Positions 11,259 through 23,248 of a stretch of 64,000 nt of DNA are shown here, piece after piece (within the stretch, counting starts at the first letter, position 1; each line of letters begins with the position of its first letter). This DNA comes from Diphasiastrum complanatum (taxonomy: Eukaryota; Streptophyta; Lycopodiopsida; Lycopodiales; Lycopodiaceae): assembly GCA_029204225.1 (NCBI GenBank), contig CM055113.1, positions 34,148,362-34,212,361 on the forward strand. The letters are read 5' to 3'. A program made the position numbers and the translations under genes. The notes under the pieces were generated by a model. The model was given only the letters and a program-made list of their open reading frames with translations, was not told where the DNA came from and made no database searches.

Positions 11259-12164
11259 TACAACCCAATAAGCATCCAATCAGAGGTTACAAGCACTCTT
11301 CTAAGGTTCATTATAGAGGCATAGAGGCTTCTATTAGGTCCAACAAGCAATCACAAGCTCAGATCATGCAAAAAAAATGCATTTTTGGGCTCCTTCAACA
11401 AGCAAAACTTCAACATTATGGTGCCTAAGCCTCACACAACCAAATTGGATGCATGATGGCTCAAATCAGAGGCAATTCATCATATCTTTAAGCTTGTAAT
11501 GAGAAACAACAGGTTCAGACCACCATTTGATAGGTATTCATGCTCAAAAGTCCTCAAAGATACACTATTTTTTTGACATTTTGAGACTCTTAATGGTGTC
11601 CAATCCTAACCAAACTTCATGAAAGCCTTAGAAAAGCTTCATTACACCTTTGAAAATGTGCATGCAAAAATGTATTGGCCATGAATCTTATGAAAATCTC
11701 CAAAATTAGTCCAAAAACCATGTTTTTTGACCAATTTTGACCTAAATTTGTGGATCAAATTCACAACTATGTGCAATCAAATCCAAATCCCTATAAATCC
11801 ATTGCATGCAAGCACTACAAGTTCTGATTTTAGTCAAATATAGATTCTATAGCCCATTTCTAGTCCAAAAACTCCAATTTTTGGTCAAAAATCACTATCT
11901 TAGCATCTTTTTTACTTTTCAACCGACATGCAATCATTAGATCCAATCAATAATGAATGTAAAACAACAAGTAAAATATGAAAAACGTACTAGATCAGTT
12001 GCTTTGAGCATTATGTCCACCAGCTTGGTACAAATAGCCTCGAGTAGCTGCACTTCTTTTCAATTCTCTTTTTGTTGTAAAACTTTATTCTCAAGCTAAT
12101 GAAAAGTAGCAGTTGTGAAAATATACAATGTACATCAAATAATAGATTGTTTGTTAGCAATAAT
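11259..12164. other. Intergenic DNA, nothing recognised
   Basis: AT-rich sequence with repeated phrases such as CCAAAAAC but no domain, RNA gene or clear repeat boundary. Short open frames look like chance. Confidence 0.5.
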
Positions 12165-12646
12165 TGTTATGTCCATGTCCAGTATGTGGGATTCGGAATA
12201 ATTCCTAACATGGATAGCCGGTCACTCCAGAGTATATGGTTATTAGTTATGCCTCGTCATTCCGGGCTTGGCCGATAAAGTAATTAATAATCATATGAGG
12301 GCTCAGACCTATAATTGGACATAGGAGCACTTGCATGGTGTTTGACTGCTATAATGCAAGAATAGGAGGTCAATTGCTATTCTAAGTTGCATTGGGATCC
12401 TAAGAGGAATATTTTCTCCTCATGGGAGAGAATATATACTAGTGGAAACTCGCCCATCTACCTATTGGATTTTCTAATCCTTGTAGCCAGGAGCCCCTCC
12501 TCTCACCATGGCATGGGGGTGAAGTGGTTAGGGTGACTAGCCATTTCCTGTTGGTTGGGTGGTTTTGCTCCACAAGTGTCCTTTTGGTTGTATGCAACAA
12601 GATCTAGTCGGATCTTCACTAAGCGATCCTTATAGTGGTATCAAAG
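12165..12646 (+). repeat. Possible LTR followed by a Met primer-site-like sequence
   Basis: A TGTTAT start at 12165 is followed about 470 bases later by TGGTATCAAAG (12636-12646), a common variant of the Met primer site. The putative LTR end just before it (CTTATAG) does not finish in CA and no pol domain follows, so this is at best a decayed solo or truncated LTR. Confidence 0.35.
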
Positions 12647-14290
12647 AAGGGTTTGTATCAATCGGAAGGTGGAGCTGCTTCTTGTTTTTTCCCAGCTTTT
12701 TGGTGGTTTCTCCTTGCTTGTTAGTTCCAGTTGGTGGAATTGATCTCCAAGTAGGTGGCTTCTCTAAATTTGGTGTACTTTCAGCCTATTGATCATGATT
12801 ATGGATTTTCTCCATAGATTTTGATGGAAATCAATGAATTTTTGACAGTTTTTTGTGATTTCACCTAGAATTGAAAATTTTGGCTTGGAATTTTTAACTA
12901 ATAAAATATTCATATAATGTGCATGTGGTATGTGACAGCCACTCATTGACCATTCAGATGAATAGTTTTCCATAATGATAAATGTTTATGTATCAATCTT
13001 TCATTAGCTGTCCACATGAGTTTTAGTGTAATTAGTAAATACTAGAAAGCACATGAAAATCTAGTTTCCGAACTAAATAAAATGAAATAACTAGTAGATG
13101 AGCACTTGCTAGACACGAGGCGAGTCCTCAAACTAGAACATCCAAATTCTAAATAATTATTAGTAAAAGTTACATCCAGTAGAATACAAACGAATATATA
13201 AAACTATAACACCCTTCACACAAAAATTTCTTGATGGAAAAAGAATATAATTGACATAAAGAGTCTTTGAAAAATCTAAAAATTTTAATTTATAGTAAAA
13301 AGTTGTGTAATTTATTAAGAGAGTTTGATTTGTTTATAAATTTTGTCATAATGCAATTAATTTACATTTAACGTAGTTGGCTAAAGTTAGTTGGAAAATT
13401 TACAACATAACAATTTTCAAAAATTGATGAGCTTTAAGAAATTGCAAAGTATTGGCGGGAAATTCATCAACGTTGTCGTTGAAATTGGATTCTAGTCGTT
13501 CTAAAGCTTACACAACCTTTTGAGTTTAGACAACCCAACATCCTACATCTATCTATGGGTCAAGTGTGTGGGATTGGATTTTAGAGTGCACACTCACTTT
13601 CCAAATACAAAAGCTTTTCTTGGTTGCAACTTTCACATGACATGTATATTTGAAGATCGCCTTTCAAAATCACCAAAATGTAAGCTTTTTTTTATGTATT
13701 TTGAGAGCAAGATTTACCTTTTAAAAAATTGCCTTTCGAGTACGGGCAAATTCTTAATTTGCCTTTCACTTGACATTTTGCAAATTCTTTTGTATTTCTT
13801 TGAAAGGCAAGTAGGCCGTTGACATGTATTTCACTCCAAAGTAAGGGTGCATCCGAGGTCCCACCCACCCTCATCTATTGGCCACGAGGAACTAGGGCCC
13901 CATCCTTACTTGACAATGATATCTCTTATCATCACCACAAGTACTTTCACCATTGGATAAGGGCGAGATCTCTCATTGCAATCAACGTATTCCGTACCAC
14001 CACTGGAGTGACAATTGGTAAGGGTTAAAAGATATATATGATGGTGGTATCACTGCACTCAATCACAGTGAAGAATATGCTCATCCATCACATTGCACGA
14101 GCCCTCTATTAAATATAGGTCCTCCGAGGATTGTGGTTAGTGGTAAATGACATTAAGTGACTAGTGGGAGCATTCATTCATTCGTGGGGAATTCTTAAAA
14201 TTGGGTGAGCATTTATGGCCACTTTAGCTAACTCCTCATCTTCAAGTGACCATGTGACCGCTCACTATCTTCTAATAGAAGTCTAAGCTA
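12647..14290. other. Intergenic DNA upstream of EXO70
   Basis: No recognisable coding domain. TATA-like runs occur at about 14030 (GATATATATG) and 14110 (TATTAAATATA), which could belong to the EXO70 promoter; neither can be chosen from sequence alone. The open frames at 13520-14028 lack any familiar motif. Confidence 0.4.
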
Positions 14291-14300
14291 CACTATTCCA

Positions 14301-14815
14301 GAGAGAGAGGGAGAGAGAGAAGCGAGCGAGCGAGAGGGAGGGGGTGAAGCGAGCGAGGGATCTATAAGGGGGCGGATCTCGTGCAGCGAGGGATGGATCT
14401 AGGGAGGGGGGGAGGAGGGAGGAATCGCTGGAAGGAATCTGATCTGTCAATGCTACTCAAGCAGGAAGATTGCTAGGAAAAGGACAATGATCTGTCAATC
14501 CTACTCAAGCTAGGAAAAGGACAATAGGCTGAAAGAAGGTTTTGATACTCGAAACCTTTGCCCATTTGGGCTTTTGCTTTGAACCTGATTTTTCTCATTT
14601 GCATCGCCTTGATCGAGAATATGTGCAGCTAGAATATGAGGGCAAGTTGCAGGAGTTTTCCAAGCACGAAAATTCACTCACAATCTTGTCCAAGCACGAA
14701 AATTCTCTTGTTTAGCTCAGATGGGTTGGACTCGGTTTTTGGGTCTTGACAGACAGAAGCGAGCAAGTGAAGAAATAAGAGAATGTGGTGTGTGACATAG
14801 GCATGCATAGCTAGC
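14301..14815 (+). promoter_or_regulatory. GA-rich leader and promoter-proximal region of EXO70
   Basis: A purine-rich stretch of GAGA and GCGAGCGA repeats runs from about 14301 to 14422 and is followed by a partial duplication: GATCTGTCAAT begins copies at 14441 and 14489. GA-rich stretches are common in plant 5' untranslated regions. CCAAGCACGAAAATTC also occurs twice near 14660-14705. The start of transcription and any leader intron cannot be read from sequence. Confidence 0.5.
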
Positions 14816-16810
14816 ATGGAGTTAGAGAGTGCTGGCTCTGTCATCCATGGCGTGGTTAGGAAGCCTGATTTGATGTCAGAGTTACAAGCTGCAAGGCATT
14901 TTCTATTCCAGTCAATTGAAAAGGCTCAGGTGGTAGCCACTCAGCTCAACACTACCCATTCCAGACTGCAAAACATTGCTGAGCGGCTGCCCTCATTAGA
15001 GATAGTAATGCGGCCAATGCTGGAGCAGTTGATGGATGCTAACAAATTCAGTAACTTCCTGGACAATGCGATGGCACCAGGAGCATTCATTCTTAAGAAA
15101 TATGAATCATTACGTGCATTAGAAACTAAGATCCTGGCCAACCCAAAGGAAGATATAGGCAATTATCTTCTGGCAGTCTCTCAACTTGAGGAAGCTCTGC
15201 ATTTCTTGTCTGAGAACAGCAATGTCGCTGTGCAGAGGCTTCAGGAGGCAGTGCATTTTTTTCGGGAGAGTAAGGCAGCAGATAACTTCCGCATGCACAG
15301 GATTAGCGAAGCCCTAGCAGCAGTGAAAGCTCTAGAGAGCCAACAGCAGCAGCCCGATTCAGAATCTTTGGACTTTCGGTTGATGAACATTGCTCTCAAG
15401 AAACTGCAGGAAGAGTTCTACAGGCTGTTGGTGGAGAATAGCACAGTCATAGCTCTCCCTACACTGATTGGGATCCATGAAAAGCCCAATAAGATCTCTC
15501 CATCTCTCCCAGTACCTATCATGCAGCAACTGCAAGCCATATTCAAAAAAATGGTGGCTAATGGGCAGGTGGACCAATGTGCAAAATATTATTTAGAAGT
15601 GAGAAGTGAGAAAGTTAGGGAGAGCTTGCTAGGGTTGCAGCCAACTTACCTGCAATTGTCAAGTGTAAAAGCAGTAGATGCTTTAGATTGGCCGACTTTA
15701 GAGGGCTATATTGGAGATTGGACGCAGCACTTTGAGGTAGCAGTGAGAGTTCTGTATGCAGGAGAGCGGAACCTTGTGAAGCGGATATTTTTTTCGGTTG
15801 ATTCTGTCTCACAGAGCAAGCTCTTTGCAAGCCTGGCTCATGGAGGAATGGCTTCCTTTTTGCAATTTGGGCAGAGTGTCGTGCGAAGCCAGAAGTCTCC
15901 CAAAAAGCTTTTTAGGCTGCTGGACATATTTGAAACTTTGCAGAATCTAGATCCCAGCATCGCCGAGGTATTTGAAGGTGAGGGCTGCAATGAAATAAGA
16001 CTTCGGTTGAGAGAATTGCAGAAGCAAACTGTGCATGGGGCGTGCCAAGTATTTAAAGAGTTTGGGCACCAATTGCAACTGCAGAAGGACGGTCCTCTTC
16101 CACCAGATGGTAGCATTCTTAAGCTCTCAAGCTATGTAGTGAATTATACCAAGTACTTAGTGAGCGAGTTCTATGGTCCAATTATGAATCAGGTACTTCA
16201 GATTGAGCAAAGCTGGAAGAATGGAAATGTTAGGGAAAGTGGACTTCCACAAGCAGTTCTCCACATCATGGAGTTATTGGACAACACCATATTAGCATGC
16301 TCCAAAGGATATAAGGATATATCCCTGTCACACATTTTCCTCATGAATAACTATTATTACATGTTCATGCGGTCAAAGGGATCGGAGCTTGGTCCCCTAT
16401 TGGGAGATTCATGGCTAAAACAGTTTCGAAGAAAAGTGCAGCAACAAGCTCTTGCATATCAGAAAGAAGGTTGGGGCAGGGTATTGTCACAATTAAGCCG
16501 GGATGGTCTATTTCTCTCAACTGATAGTAGATTTGCATCTCGTGATCTTGTCAAGCAGAGGCTGAAGGCATTCACTTCAGCACTTCAAGAAACATGTGGA
16601 CGACACAGTAAGTTCATGATTGAAGATGCAGATCTAAGAGAAGGGACCAGGTTGGCTGTCATTCAAGCCATAGTCCCTGCATACCGAAGTTACATTCAGA
16701 GTTATGGGCCATTGATTGAGCAGGGAGACATGAGTTCAAACAAGCATATGACATTTTCAGCAGAAGCTTTGGAGCAAAAGCTGGGTGAGTTGTACCAGGG
16801 TAGGAACTAG
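14816..16810 (+). CDS. EXO70: EXO70 family exocyst subunit (intronless)
   Basis: This 664-residue frame encodes an EXO70 protein, the exocyst subunit that binds membrane phosphoinositides and tethers secretory vesicles at the plasma membrane. Family features: the helical N-terminal region (about 1-210), then the rod from about 250 on, with YYLEVRSEKVRESLLGL (258-274), WPTLEGYIGDWTQHFE (292-307), LSSYVVNYTKYL (437-448), SHIFLMNNYYYMFMRSKGSE (505-524) and the C-terminal VPAYRSYIQSYG. Length is normal for plant members. Most plant EXO70 paralogues other than EXO70A are intronless, which fits. The N-terminal EDIGNYLLAVSQLEEALHFL and the EVRS block remind me of the EXO70G/I (EXO70.3) clade, but I assign the clade only tentatively. 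ATG 14816 is the first in the frame and no stop interrupts it. It is the only full-length host gene in the window. Confidence 0.93.
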   Translation: MELESAGSVIHGVVRKPDLMSELQAARHFLFQSIEKAQVVATQLNTTHSRLQNIAERLPSLEIVMRPMLEQLMDANKFSNFLDNAMAPGAFILKKYESLRALETKILANPKEDIGNYLLAVSQLEEALHFLSENSNVAVQRLQEAVHFFRESKAADNFRMHRISEALAAVKALESQQQQPDSESLDFRLMNIALKKLQEEFYRLLVENSTVIALPTLIGIHEKPNKISPSLPVPIMQQLQAIFKKMVANGQVDQCAKYYLEVRSEKVRESLLGLQPTYLQLSSVKAVDALDWPTLEGYIGDWTQHFEVAVRVLYAGERNLVKRIFFSVDSVSQSKLFASLAHGGMASFLQFGQSVVRSQKSPKKLFRLLDIFETLQNLDPSIAEVFEGEGCNEIRLRLRELQKQTVHGACQVFKEFGHQLQLQKDGPLPPDGSILKLSSYVVNYTKYLVSEFYGPIMNQVLQIEQSWKNGNVRESGLPQAVLHIMELLDNTILACSKGYKDISLSHIFLMNNYYYMFMRSKGSELGPLLGDSWLKQFRRKVQQQALAYQKEGWGRVLSQLSRDGLFLSTDSRFASRDLVKQRLKAFTSALQETCGRHSKFMIEDADLREGTRLAVIQAIVPAYRSYIQSYGPLIEQGDMSSNKHMTFSAEALEQKLGELYQGRN

Positions 16811-18385
16811 AGGAACACAAATGGGATTTCGGATGGTGCGAGTGGCCTAAAGTCTCTCAAAACCTTCTCTTCATTGGTGCAGGAAGAAATCATGGTGATG
16901 GTAACCTGCATTTAAAGGATGGCATCCTAATTGAACCATACCGGGATTCTAGCAATGTGGAATGTAAATCATGTAAATGTGGATTTTTGCGAAAAGCTTC
17001 TGATGTTTTGGTGATGATCTGCTAAGAGTTGACATTGAAAAGCTCGTGTATCACAATACATTCTTGATCTCTTATGTTACATGTCGGGGCAATAGATTGC
17101 ACCAGAAGCCACATAGCCTACACGAGCGTAAATTCCAGAATTGAAAGCTCCATAACAGGTACTTGATGAACATGCATGTTTTTGGCCTGCTAATGCCTTA
17201 TTTTAAAGACTGCTAACATGACTATGTATAAACTGTTCGAGCTTATATAATCAGCCAAAAGTTACTGATGAGCAGTTTTCTTCCTTCAAGCTAGCAGAAG
17301 AAAGTAATGCCATGCTTAAGTCCTTGAAATTAGAAAACAGCTCTTTGTTGAAGAATTTTATTGTGAAAAGCTTTTGAATATGTTATTTCATACTTTATAC
17401 ATAGCACAAAATAAGAAGCTTCTCAAGACCGTTTGGCAGGCATCTCATACTTGTTTAGTTTTAGCTGCATTGTCTGGAACTGAGGATCACCAAGAAAGCT
17501 CTGATAGTGTTCTGGTGACAGCAAAATTCTTTGTTTGTGAAAGCAATGGAGTACCTTCATAATATATTGGGTTGCTTGTCTTTTTGCTTTAGCCCCCAAT
17601 TGGGAACCACGATAAAGGGGTACTCCACAAGGAAGGCTCATTATGTGAGGAGCTTTTGAGTTCATTCATTTATTCTGTTTAATGGCAAGAACTTATTGAG
17701 CTTGAAGTATACACTGCCAAACGACTGTTTCACAGATGCCATTTTTATATAGTTTTCTAATGACCACTACTTTGTAACAAGAACAATAAGCATCAGTGTA
17801 TTAACAATCGAATTGTCGTTCTTTTTTTGAACATTTCATTCTATTCTTCAAGAACTACATCTCTTTATTAACATAATATGTAATTGTGTCATTTTTATTG
17901 TGGATCCAATGCCCAGAGCTGGAGTTGTAAGTCTGCTGATGTTTCAAGTGCATAAGTGCTCTAATGTTGTATAACTCTTGATGCTTGATGTGCCTCAATC
18001 CCTCTTAGCTTGTTTCTTTTTTTAACTGTGAGTTGATTTAGATAACTATGAAATATAATAGCCTTTCTGCTTTGTATGAAATACATTACTCATAACATTC
18101 TAACCAATCATTTTTGTCTTCTTTAAAAGAACATCATATATAGCCAATAACTAATCTCCTATAAGGAAGAGTAATGAGTCTACTACCAAGAACTCAATAG
18201 TATTCCAAATCATAATAAGCTATTCAATGAGTGTCTCTGCTTCCAATTTATACTCTATCAAATCCAAGGCTAGAATTCTAATACAAGAAGTGAAGGGCAA
18301 AATGACAATGTGAGGTCATTCTAGCAATGTTTCACAAATTGATGACTCTAACAAAGAATCTTTTTTTGCATTTTGAGAGCACTAT

Positions 18386-18386
<1 letters not shown>
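16811..18386. other. EXO70 3' flank and intergenic DNA
   Basis: The first few hundred bases are likely 3' untranslated region. I cannot place the polyadenylation site. The remainder holds no recognised gene or transposon domain. Confidence 0.5.

Positions 18387-18478
<92 letters not shown>
18387..18478. repeat. Compound microsatellite (GT)n(GA)n
   Basis: An uninterrupted run of GT dinucleotides passes directly into a run of GA dinucleotides. The open frames read through it on both strands are artefacts of the repeat. Confidence 0.98.
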
Positions 18479-18481
<3 letters not shown>

Positions 18482-18862
18482 TCAACATTGTGTGAATGTA
18501 TATGTGACGCACATGCCTGCGTAATGCCTGATTGCAAGTCTTGAGAGGGGTGGAGTCTGGACCGTGGGTGGGTGAATATGAGGGAGTGAGTGAGTCTATG
18601 AGCATCGAGCAGAGTTTAGGGTGAGTGGGTGAGGGAATTGAGAGTGTCACATGTGAAAGGGGTGTGGGCATTGCTCCCTTGAGGGACTAGGGTGAGCGAG
18701 GGTCTAGGGTTTAGACCTAGTGTCCACAACATAGTACTTTCTACCATGTCGAGGACTAGCGATCCATTATGGAATCGCATGACCATTGAAGCACCTTATG
18801 GCACCCCTGGTGGCACAGAGAGGTAGGTAGAACATATTGTGGCATTTCTTATGTAGGTGACA

Positions 18863-19461
18863 TCTCTCGAATGAAGGGCACGCCTATATCATCATCACAA
18901 GGTACAATATCACTCCTTGTCAGCAAGTATTGGCATCGTTGGCACCGATAGTAGGCGACTAGCGGTGGAGCATGAGGCTGTTCTCTCAATGACCACATGT
19001 AAATACTAAACACTCTCCCTCCACTAAAGTTTAAGCCAGTGGCCTAGTGGCCAATTTTGTGCATTTTGTAATTTTTGAGTGTTGTTGAACTTAAAAGTGT
19101 CACAGTTTCAAGTTGTGACTTGTAATTTGTAATTTGATAGCTGAATCTTCAAATTGATAGCTAAATCTTCAAACTTGAAATCTTGATTTTTGACACCTAG
19201 AAGTTGCAAAACCAATGTTGAATGTTGAAACTTAGAACTTGAATGATACTATATTACATTTAAAACCTGAAATGTACAAAAGTGGCCACTAGGCCACTAG
19301 CTTAGACTTTAGTGGAAGTGATGGTTTTACCCCTATCATCAAAGGATTAGCCTCACACTCTTTGCTCGATTGCCTATCGGAACCAATGATGTCGGTACTT
19401 GCTAGCAAGGAGCGATATCGTATCCGCAATAATGATACAGGTGTGCCCTTGATCCGAGAGG
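18863..19461. mobile_element. Foldback element with ~190-bp arms
   Basis: The left arm (about 18863-19057) is a diverged reverse complement of the right arm (about 19278-19461). Matching blocks include GGGCAC, GCTCCTTG-like, AGCAAGTA, CCACTAAAGT and AGTGGCCTAGTGGCC, in mirrored order, around an AT-rich centre of about 220 bases. The right arm stops where the LTR at 19467 begins, while the left continues, so that LTR probably interrupted or truncated the element. No transposase is encoded; this fits a non-autonomous inverted-repeat DNA transposon of unknown superfamily. Confidence 0.75.
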
Positions 19462-19466
19462 GGCCC

Positions 19467-19906
19467 TGTTAGGGAACCAACTACCTTGGGTCCCAAACCC
19501 AATTTGAAACCGAACGATGACTGGGCCCGTTGACTTGACCAATGACTCGTGGACCTGGATGGTCGCCACGTGTCATGTTCCAAGATGTGTGCTAGGCTTG
19601 GAGAGTCCTACCTTGGAGGTATACAAGGAGAGGTCTCTTAATCCGTTCATTCTATCTACCTAGGAAAAGGTGGATGGAGAGTGCATGTGCATAGCCAGGA
19701 GGAGTGCTAGCCCGAGGTAGGAGATGGCTGATGGCCTTGGCAGTGGTATGGGACATTTTCAGGATTGGAGGTTGGATTTTGCTTGTTACAGGTCACGGGC
19801 CAGGGCGCAGAGGGTGGAACCAGATTAGGTCCTACGGCGGGGAGGATCGTGAGCGTTCGGTTTCCTTGACCGGCACCTGGCGGTTTAGGGTTTCGAGATT
19901 GTAACA
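19467..19906 (+). repeat. 5' LTR of a truncated retrotransposon (element G)
   Basis: It begins TGTTAGGGAACC and ends GATTGTAACA, giving matched TGTTA/TAACA ends over 440 bp, and is followed two bases later by a perfect Met primer-binding site. It is GC-richer than its surroundings and unlike the other LTRs here. Confidence 0.85.
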
Positions 19907-19908
19907 GA

Positions 19909-19920
19909 TGGTATCAGAGC
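19909..19920 (+). promoter_or_regulatory. Primer-binding site of element G
   Basis: TGGTATCAGAGC, the Met-type primer site, two bases after the LTR end. Confidence 0.9.
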
Positions 19921-20305
19921 CATCTTAATCTATGTATAGGTCTGATCGATCCATCTTGGCGGACGATATGTTTTCTAAGACTTTGGAATCTCGTTTTTTC
20001 TTTTTTGAATCGTCGTCTTCTAAAAAAAATATATTCCAAAACCCTAAATTTGTTTTCGCAAATTTTTTGAAAAAAAAAACAGCGCGATTGCAGGTGTGCA
20101 GACGCCAGTTCGCACCACACCACCTGTGCGGCCACCTGCGCGCTCGTGGGACCAGCGGACAGGTCAGCGCAGCTTGCGCGTAAAGCATTTATGAGTTAGA
20201 GGAGTATGTTGATAAGAATGAAGATTTAGATGATGAGGCAAAGGTTGAGAATGATGGCGAGAATGTTGTAGAGGAGCCTCCAAGCAAAGCTAAGAGGATA
20301 CAATA
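19921..20305 (+). other. Leader remnant of element G and an acidic frame end
   Basis: After the primer site the sequence is leader-like (T- and A-rich, then GC-rich) and no gag or pol follows, so the internal region is deleted. From about 20190 to 20305 a plus-strand frame reads as a very acidic stretch (ELEEYVDKNEDLDDE) ending in PPSKAKRIQ and a stop. It could be the C-terminal tail of a transposase or nuclear protein, but I do not recognise it. Confidence 0.35.
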
Positions 20306-21760
20306 GTTAGTATTTTATGCTCAATGTAGATAGTAGAGTATTCAGTAGACACATCATTGAGCAATGAGTTGTACACTTTGTATGTACTAATGAGCATTTA
20401 ACTTGTCAATTGAGTCATACATGTGTCATATTAACAACTACATGTATCATGATTGTCAATGTTACATTTCAATCTTGAGTTTTCATTGTTTAGTTATAAC
20501 ATGTTGATGTGCATTGTGAATTTTCGCATGTGACATGTAGCATTGTGTAGTTGATCGTTGCTAGTATAATAGATTATAATTTATTGTTAAAAAGTAAGTG
20601 TGTGTAATGTATAAGTTATTACTCATGACTATTGGAGTTGGAACTTGTTAATACCAAAGAGACCAAGATTCCTCTGTCTAGACGATGTGTAATAGTTACC
20701 TCCACCTTTGAAGCTTGAACTTTTGACAGACTAGTTGATAGTCATTAAGTCCCAACTCACTGCCCAATGCCAATTGGTCACTAGCGTTACAAGACATGAC
20801 AAAATTGAAACGTACAAGTTATAACATACTAATATCAACATTTGAACATTGTTAGAGTATAGATGGCATTGGGGGTGAAGTTTAAACTATGAATTTGCAT
20901 TTGTTTTTAGCTATAACCAAATTCCAACATTTAAAAAGCCTGTCAAAGTTTGAACCTCCTGTGGAAAATATGCAAAATTGAGCTTGATCAATTTACATTT
21001 TGATGTACATATGTAAATCACACACGTGTGGAGCATGTTCCTACGTGTGAGTAGTAGGCCTATTTACATTAGAATAGCTTGTTTTTCAAAGCAATGCGAA
21101 ACTAGACAATAACTAGTCATGTAGAAGCATGCCAATTGTCATCATGAGGTTGGGCCCCAATTTCCTCAAGTTTTGTGCAAATCAAAATGCATGATTAGGA
21201 TAGGCAATTAGACATCCATCTCGAGTCCTAAAAGGTGTTGACACATGTCATAAATTGTAGAAGTGCAAATTGGCAAGAAGTGCACCATAGGTCAAATTCA
21301 TCATCGTGGGGTCCTATCAAAATATGAGGTGCAAATCATGGATCCAATCATGTTTAGAGGTGATCACATGCCTTAAGTAGGAGCTCGAACTACCACTATA
21401 TGGATGTGGAGTGTACTTGTAACTATTTTGAGAGTTAATCAAGTTTTTGATTAGCATACATTTGGTCTATTCTCTTTGTACCCGAGAGCTTGATTGGTTT
21501 CTCTCTCTACCCGAGTGCTAGGTGCTTGTTTGGCTTTTCCATAATGAGATTTACTTAATTTTTTAAGGATATGCATGAAACCTGCTTGACTTTGGATGAT
21601 GATTGCTTTGTGTGTACAAGAGCTCTTGCCTAGATCCAAATTGTGCTTGATAGCTCTTGAAAATCCGAGTTTATTAAGAGTAATTTGGTACTGTGCAACC
21701 CCTCGTGCATGTAGATTGTGGTAGATCTATTCAAGGTCCTCAAAGCTCACTTTTTTAACA
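20306..21760. other. Intergenic DNA with LTR-like traces
   Basis: No coding domain. CACACGTGTG at 21021-21030 resembles the palindrome repeated in the LTRs of element I near 50-53 kb, suggesting a relic of that family. The right end, TTTTTTAACA at 21751-21760, looks like the end of an LTR before the primer-like site at 21761. Confidence 0.4.
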
Positions 21761-21772
21761 TGGTATTAGAGC
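21761..21772 (+). promoter_or_regulatory. Degenerate primer-binding site of a lost element
   Basis: TGGTATTAGAGC differs from the Met primer site by one base and follows a TAACA that could end an LTR. No gag or pol domain follows before the foldback element at 22325. Confidence 0.6.
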
Positions 21773-22324
21773 TAGATCCATGCATGCTTGAAGGTAGATC
21801 ATTCCAATGAAAGTTTTGAGTAAAAAGATTAAGATTTCAGAGTGCTTGTGTGTCTCAGTTGGTTCATAGCTTCAAATTACTCAATGAAAGCCATGTTTGG
21901 TTGATGGTTTGGATCATTAACTACCTTTTGATGTGTGGAGTGCCTAGACCACGTGTAACTAACATCCACTTTGATTTAGTGTACCATTCTTGTGTTTGAT
22001 CTGTACAGGCCAATTGACCTGTTGCTAGAAAGAGTTGGAAGTGTAGATTGAGATGCGTAAGGCTCCAAAGGTTGTTGATGGACATTTTTGGAGTTTGGAT
22101 TTGATCTTTGAGAGTAGGTAGAGGTGCCTACCTGGTGGATTTCAGATCACTAGCACCCATTCTTATGGATCTTAAGAGATGATGTATGCTCATTCATTTG
22201 TTGCTAATTCCAATGGTTCTTTTTTAGTATTCTTTTTCTTCTATTTTTTAAAGTCTTTCTTTGAGAATAGTTTTTAAACTGGTACTAGTTGCTAAATTTC
22301 TTTTGATTTTTTCTTGAAATGGCC

Positions 22325-23248
22325 ATTAGGGCCCTTTTTGGACTCAAAAAAGGCCTCTTCACTAATTATAATTAGTGTTAATGACGACATGTGTACCAAT
22401 GAGAGAGTGACAATTGAGATGGAATGGTCCATATGACATGGCACATCCAATGGTGTAAATTAGATCTCCAAATTCTAACTCACCCACTAACCCTCCTCTA
22501 ACTCTACTTCCTCAACACATAGTAATGATGATATGACAAGTCGCTATACCTTGATTTTTTCAAACCCTTCAAATATCATTTTTATTAACTTAGATTGGCT
22601 AAAAAGGGGGCCCAATATTTCTTCGGCCCTCCGTTTTGAAAAAAAAATGAGGGGAGGGGGATGGGAGTACATCTTTGCCCCCCCCCCCCCCCCCCCCTCC
22701 TTTTGTACCCCCTCTACTCACGCATCGTACTTCCCTCCACCCCGCTGGCCCGCTTCCCCTCCCACGCTGGCCCGCTCCCTCTCTCCGGGCCGCGGAATTT
22801 TATCGGCGCGCAGGGCTCGAACGGCGCCATTTGTTTCCTCTCCCCTCTCCTGTATGAGTACTCGTCGGGCGTGCTAGCGGAAAGTACGGGGGGGGAGGGG
22901 GGGATGTACTCCCATCCCCCCTCCCCTCATTTTTTTTTCAAATTATTTTTTTCAAAATGGGGGACCAAAGAAATATTGGGCCCCCGTTTTAGTCAATCTA
23001 AGTTAATAAAAATGAGATTTGAAGGGCTTGAAAAAATCAAGATTATATTGGATTCAAAATCTTCACTAAAATTGTGTGTCCTTGCTACATTATACTAGGT
23101 TCAAGTGAGGCCTATTGAAATCTAAGTTAACCCATGATAAACTCAGGGTGAACTGCCACCTAGGATGATTAATGAGTTAATTAATCATAATTAGCAAACA
23201 TGTTTAGGCAAGGAAGAGGCCCTTTTTGAGTTCAAAAAGGGCCCTAAT
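22325..23248. mobile_element. Long terminal-inverted-repeat (foldback) element
   Basis: The ends are a near-perfect 36-bp inverted repeat (22325-22360 against 23213-23248), built around GGGCCCTTTTTG. A second and stronger mirror match joins about 22548-22680 with about 22895-23045, sharing GGGCCCAATATTTCTT, TTATTAACTTAGATTG and GGATGGGAGTACATC. The centre (about 22680-22890) is a GC-rich, C-rich block unlike the arms. There is no transposase frame, so this is a non-autonomous foldback element, possibly one nested in another. I could not find a convincing target-site duplication. Confidence 0.85.
22680..22697 (+). repeat. Poly-C tract
   Basis: A run of C residues inside the foldback element, at the edge of its GC-rich centre. 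Length may be unreliable in the assembly. Confidence 0.9.

Noticed and set aside
19914-20188. Overlapping frames on both strands after the 19.9-kb primer site
   Set aside because: They lie in an LTR-retrotransposon leader and have no domain; three overlapping candidates cannot all be real.
22533-23098. Proline-rich proteins at 22.5-23.1 kb
   Set aside because: They are read across poly-C and mirrored arms of the foldback element.
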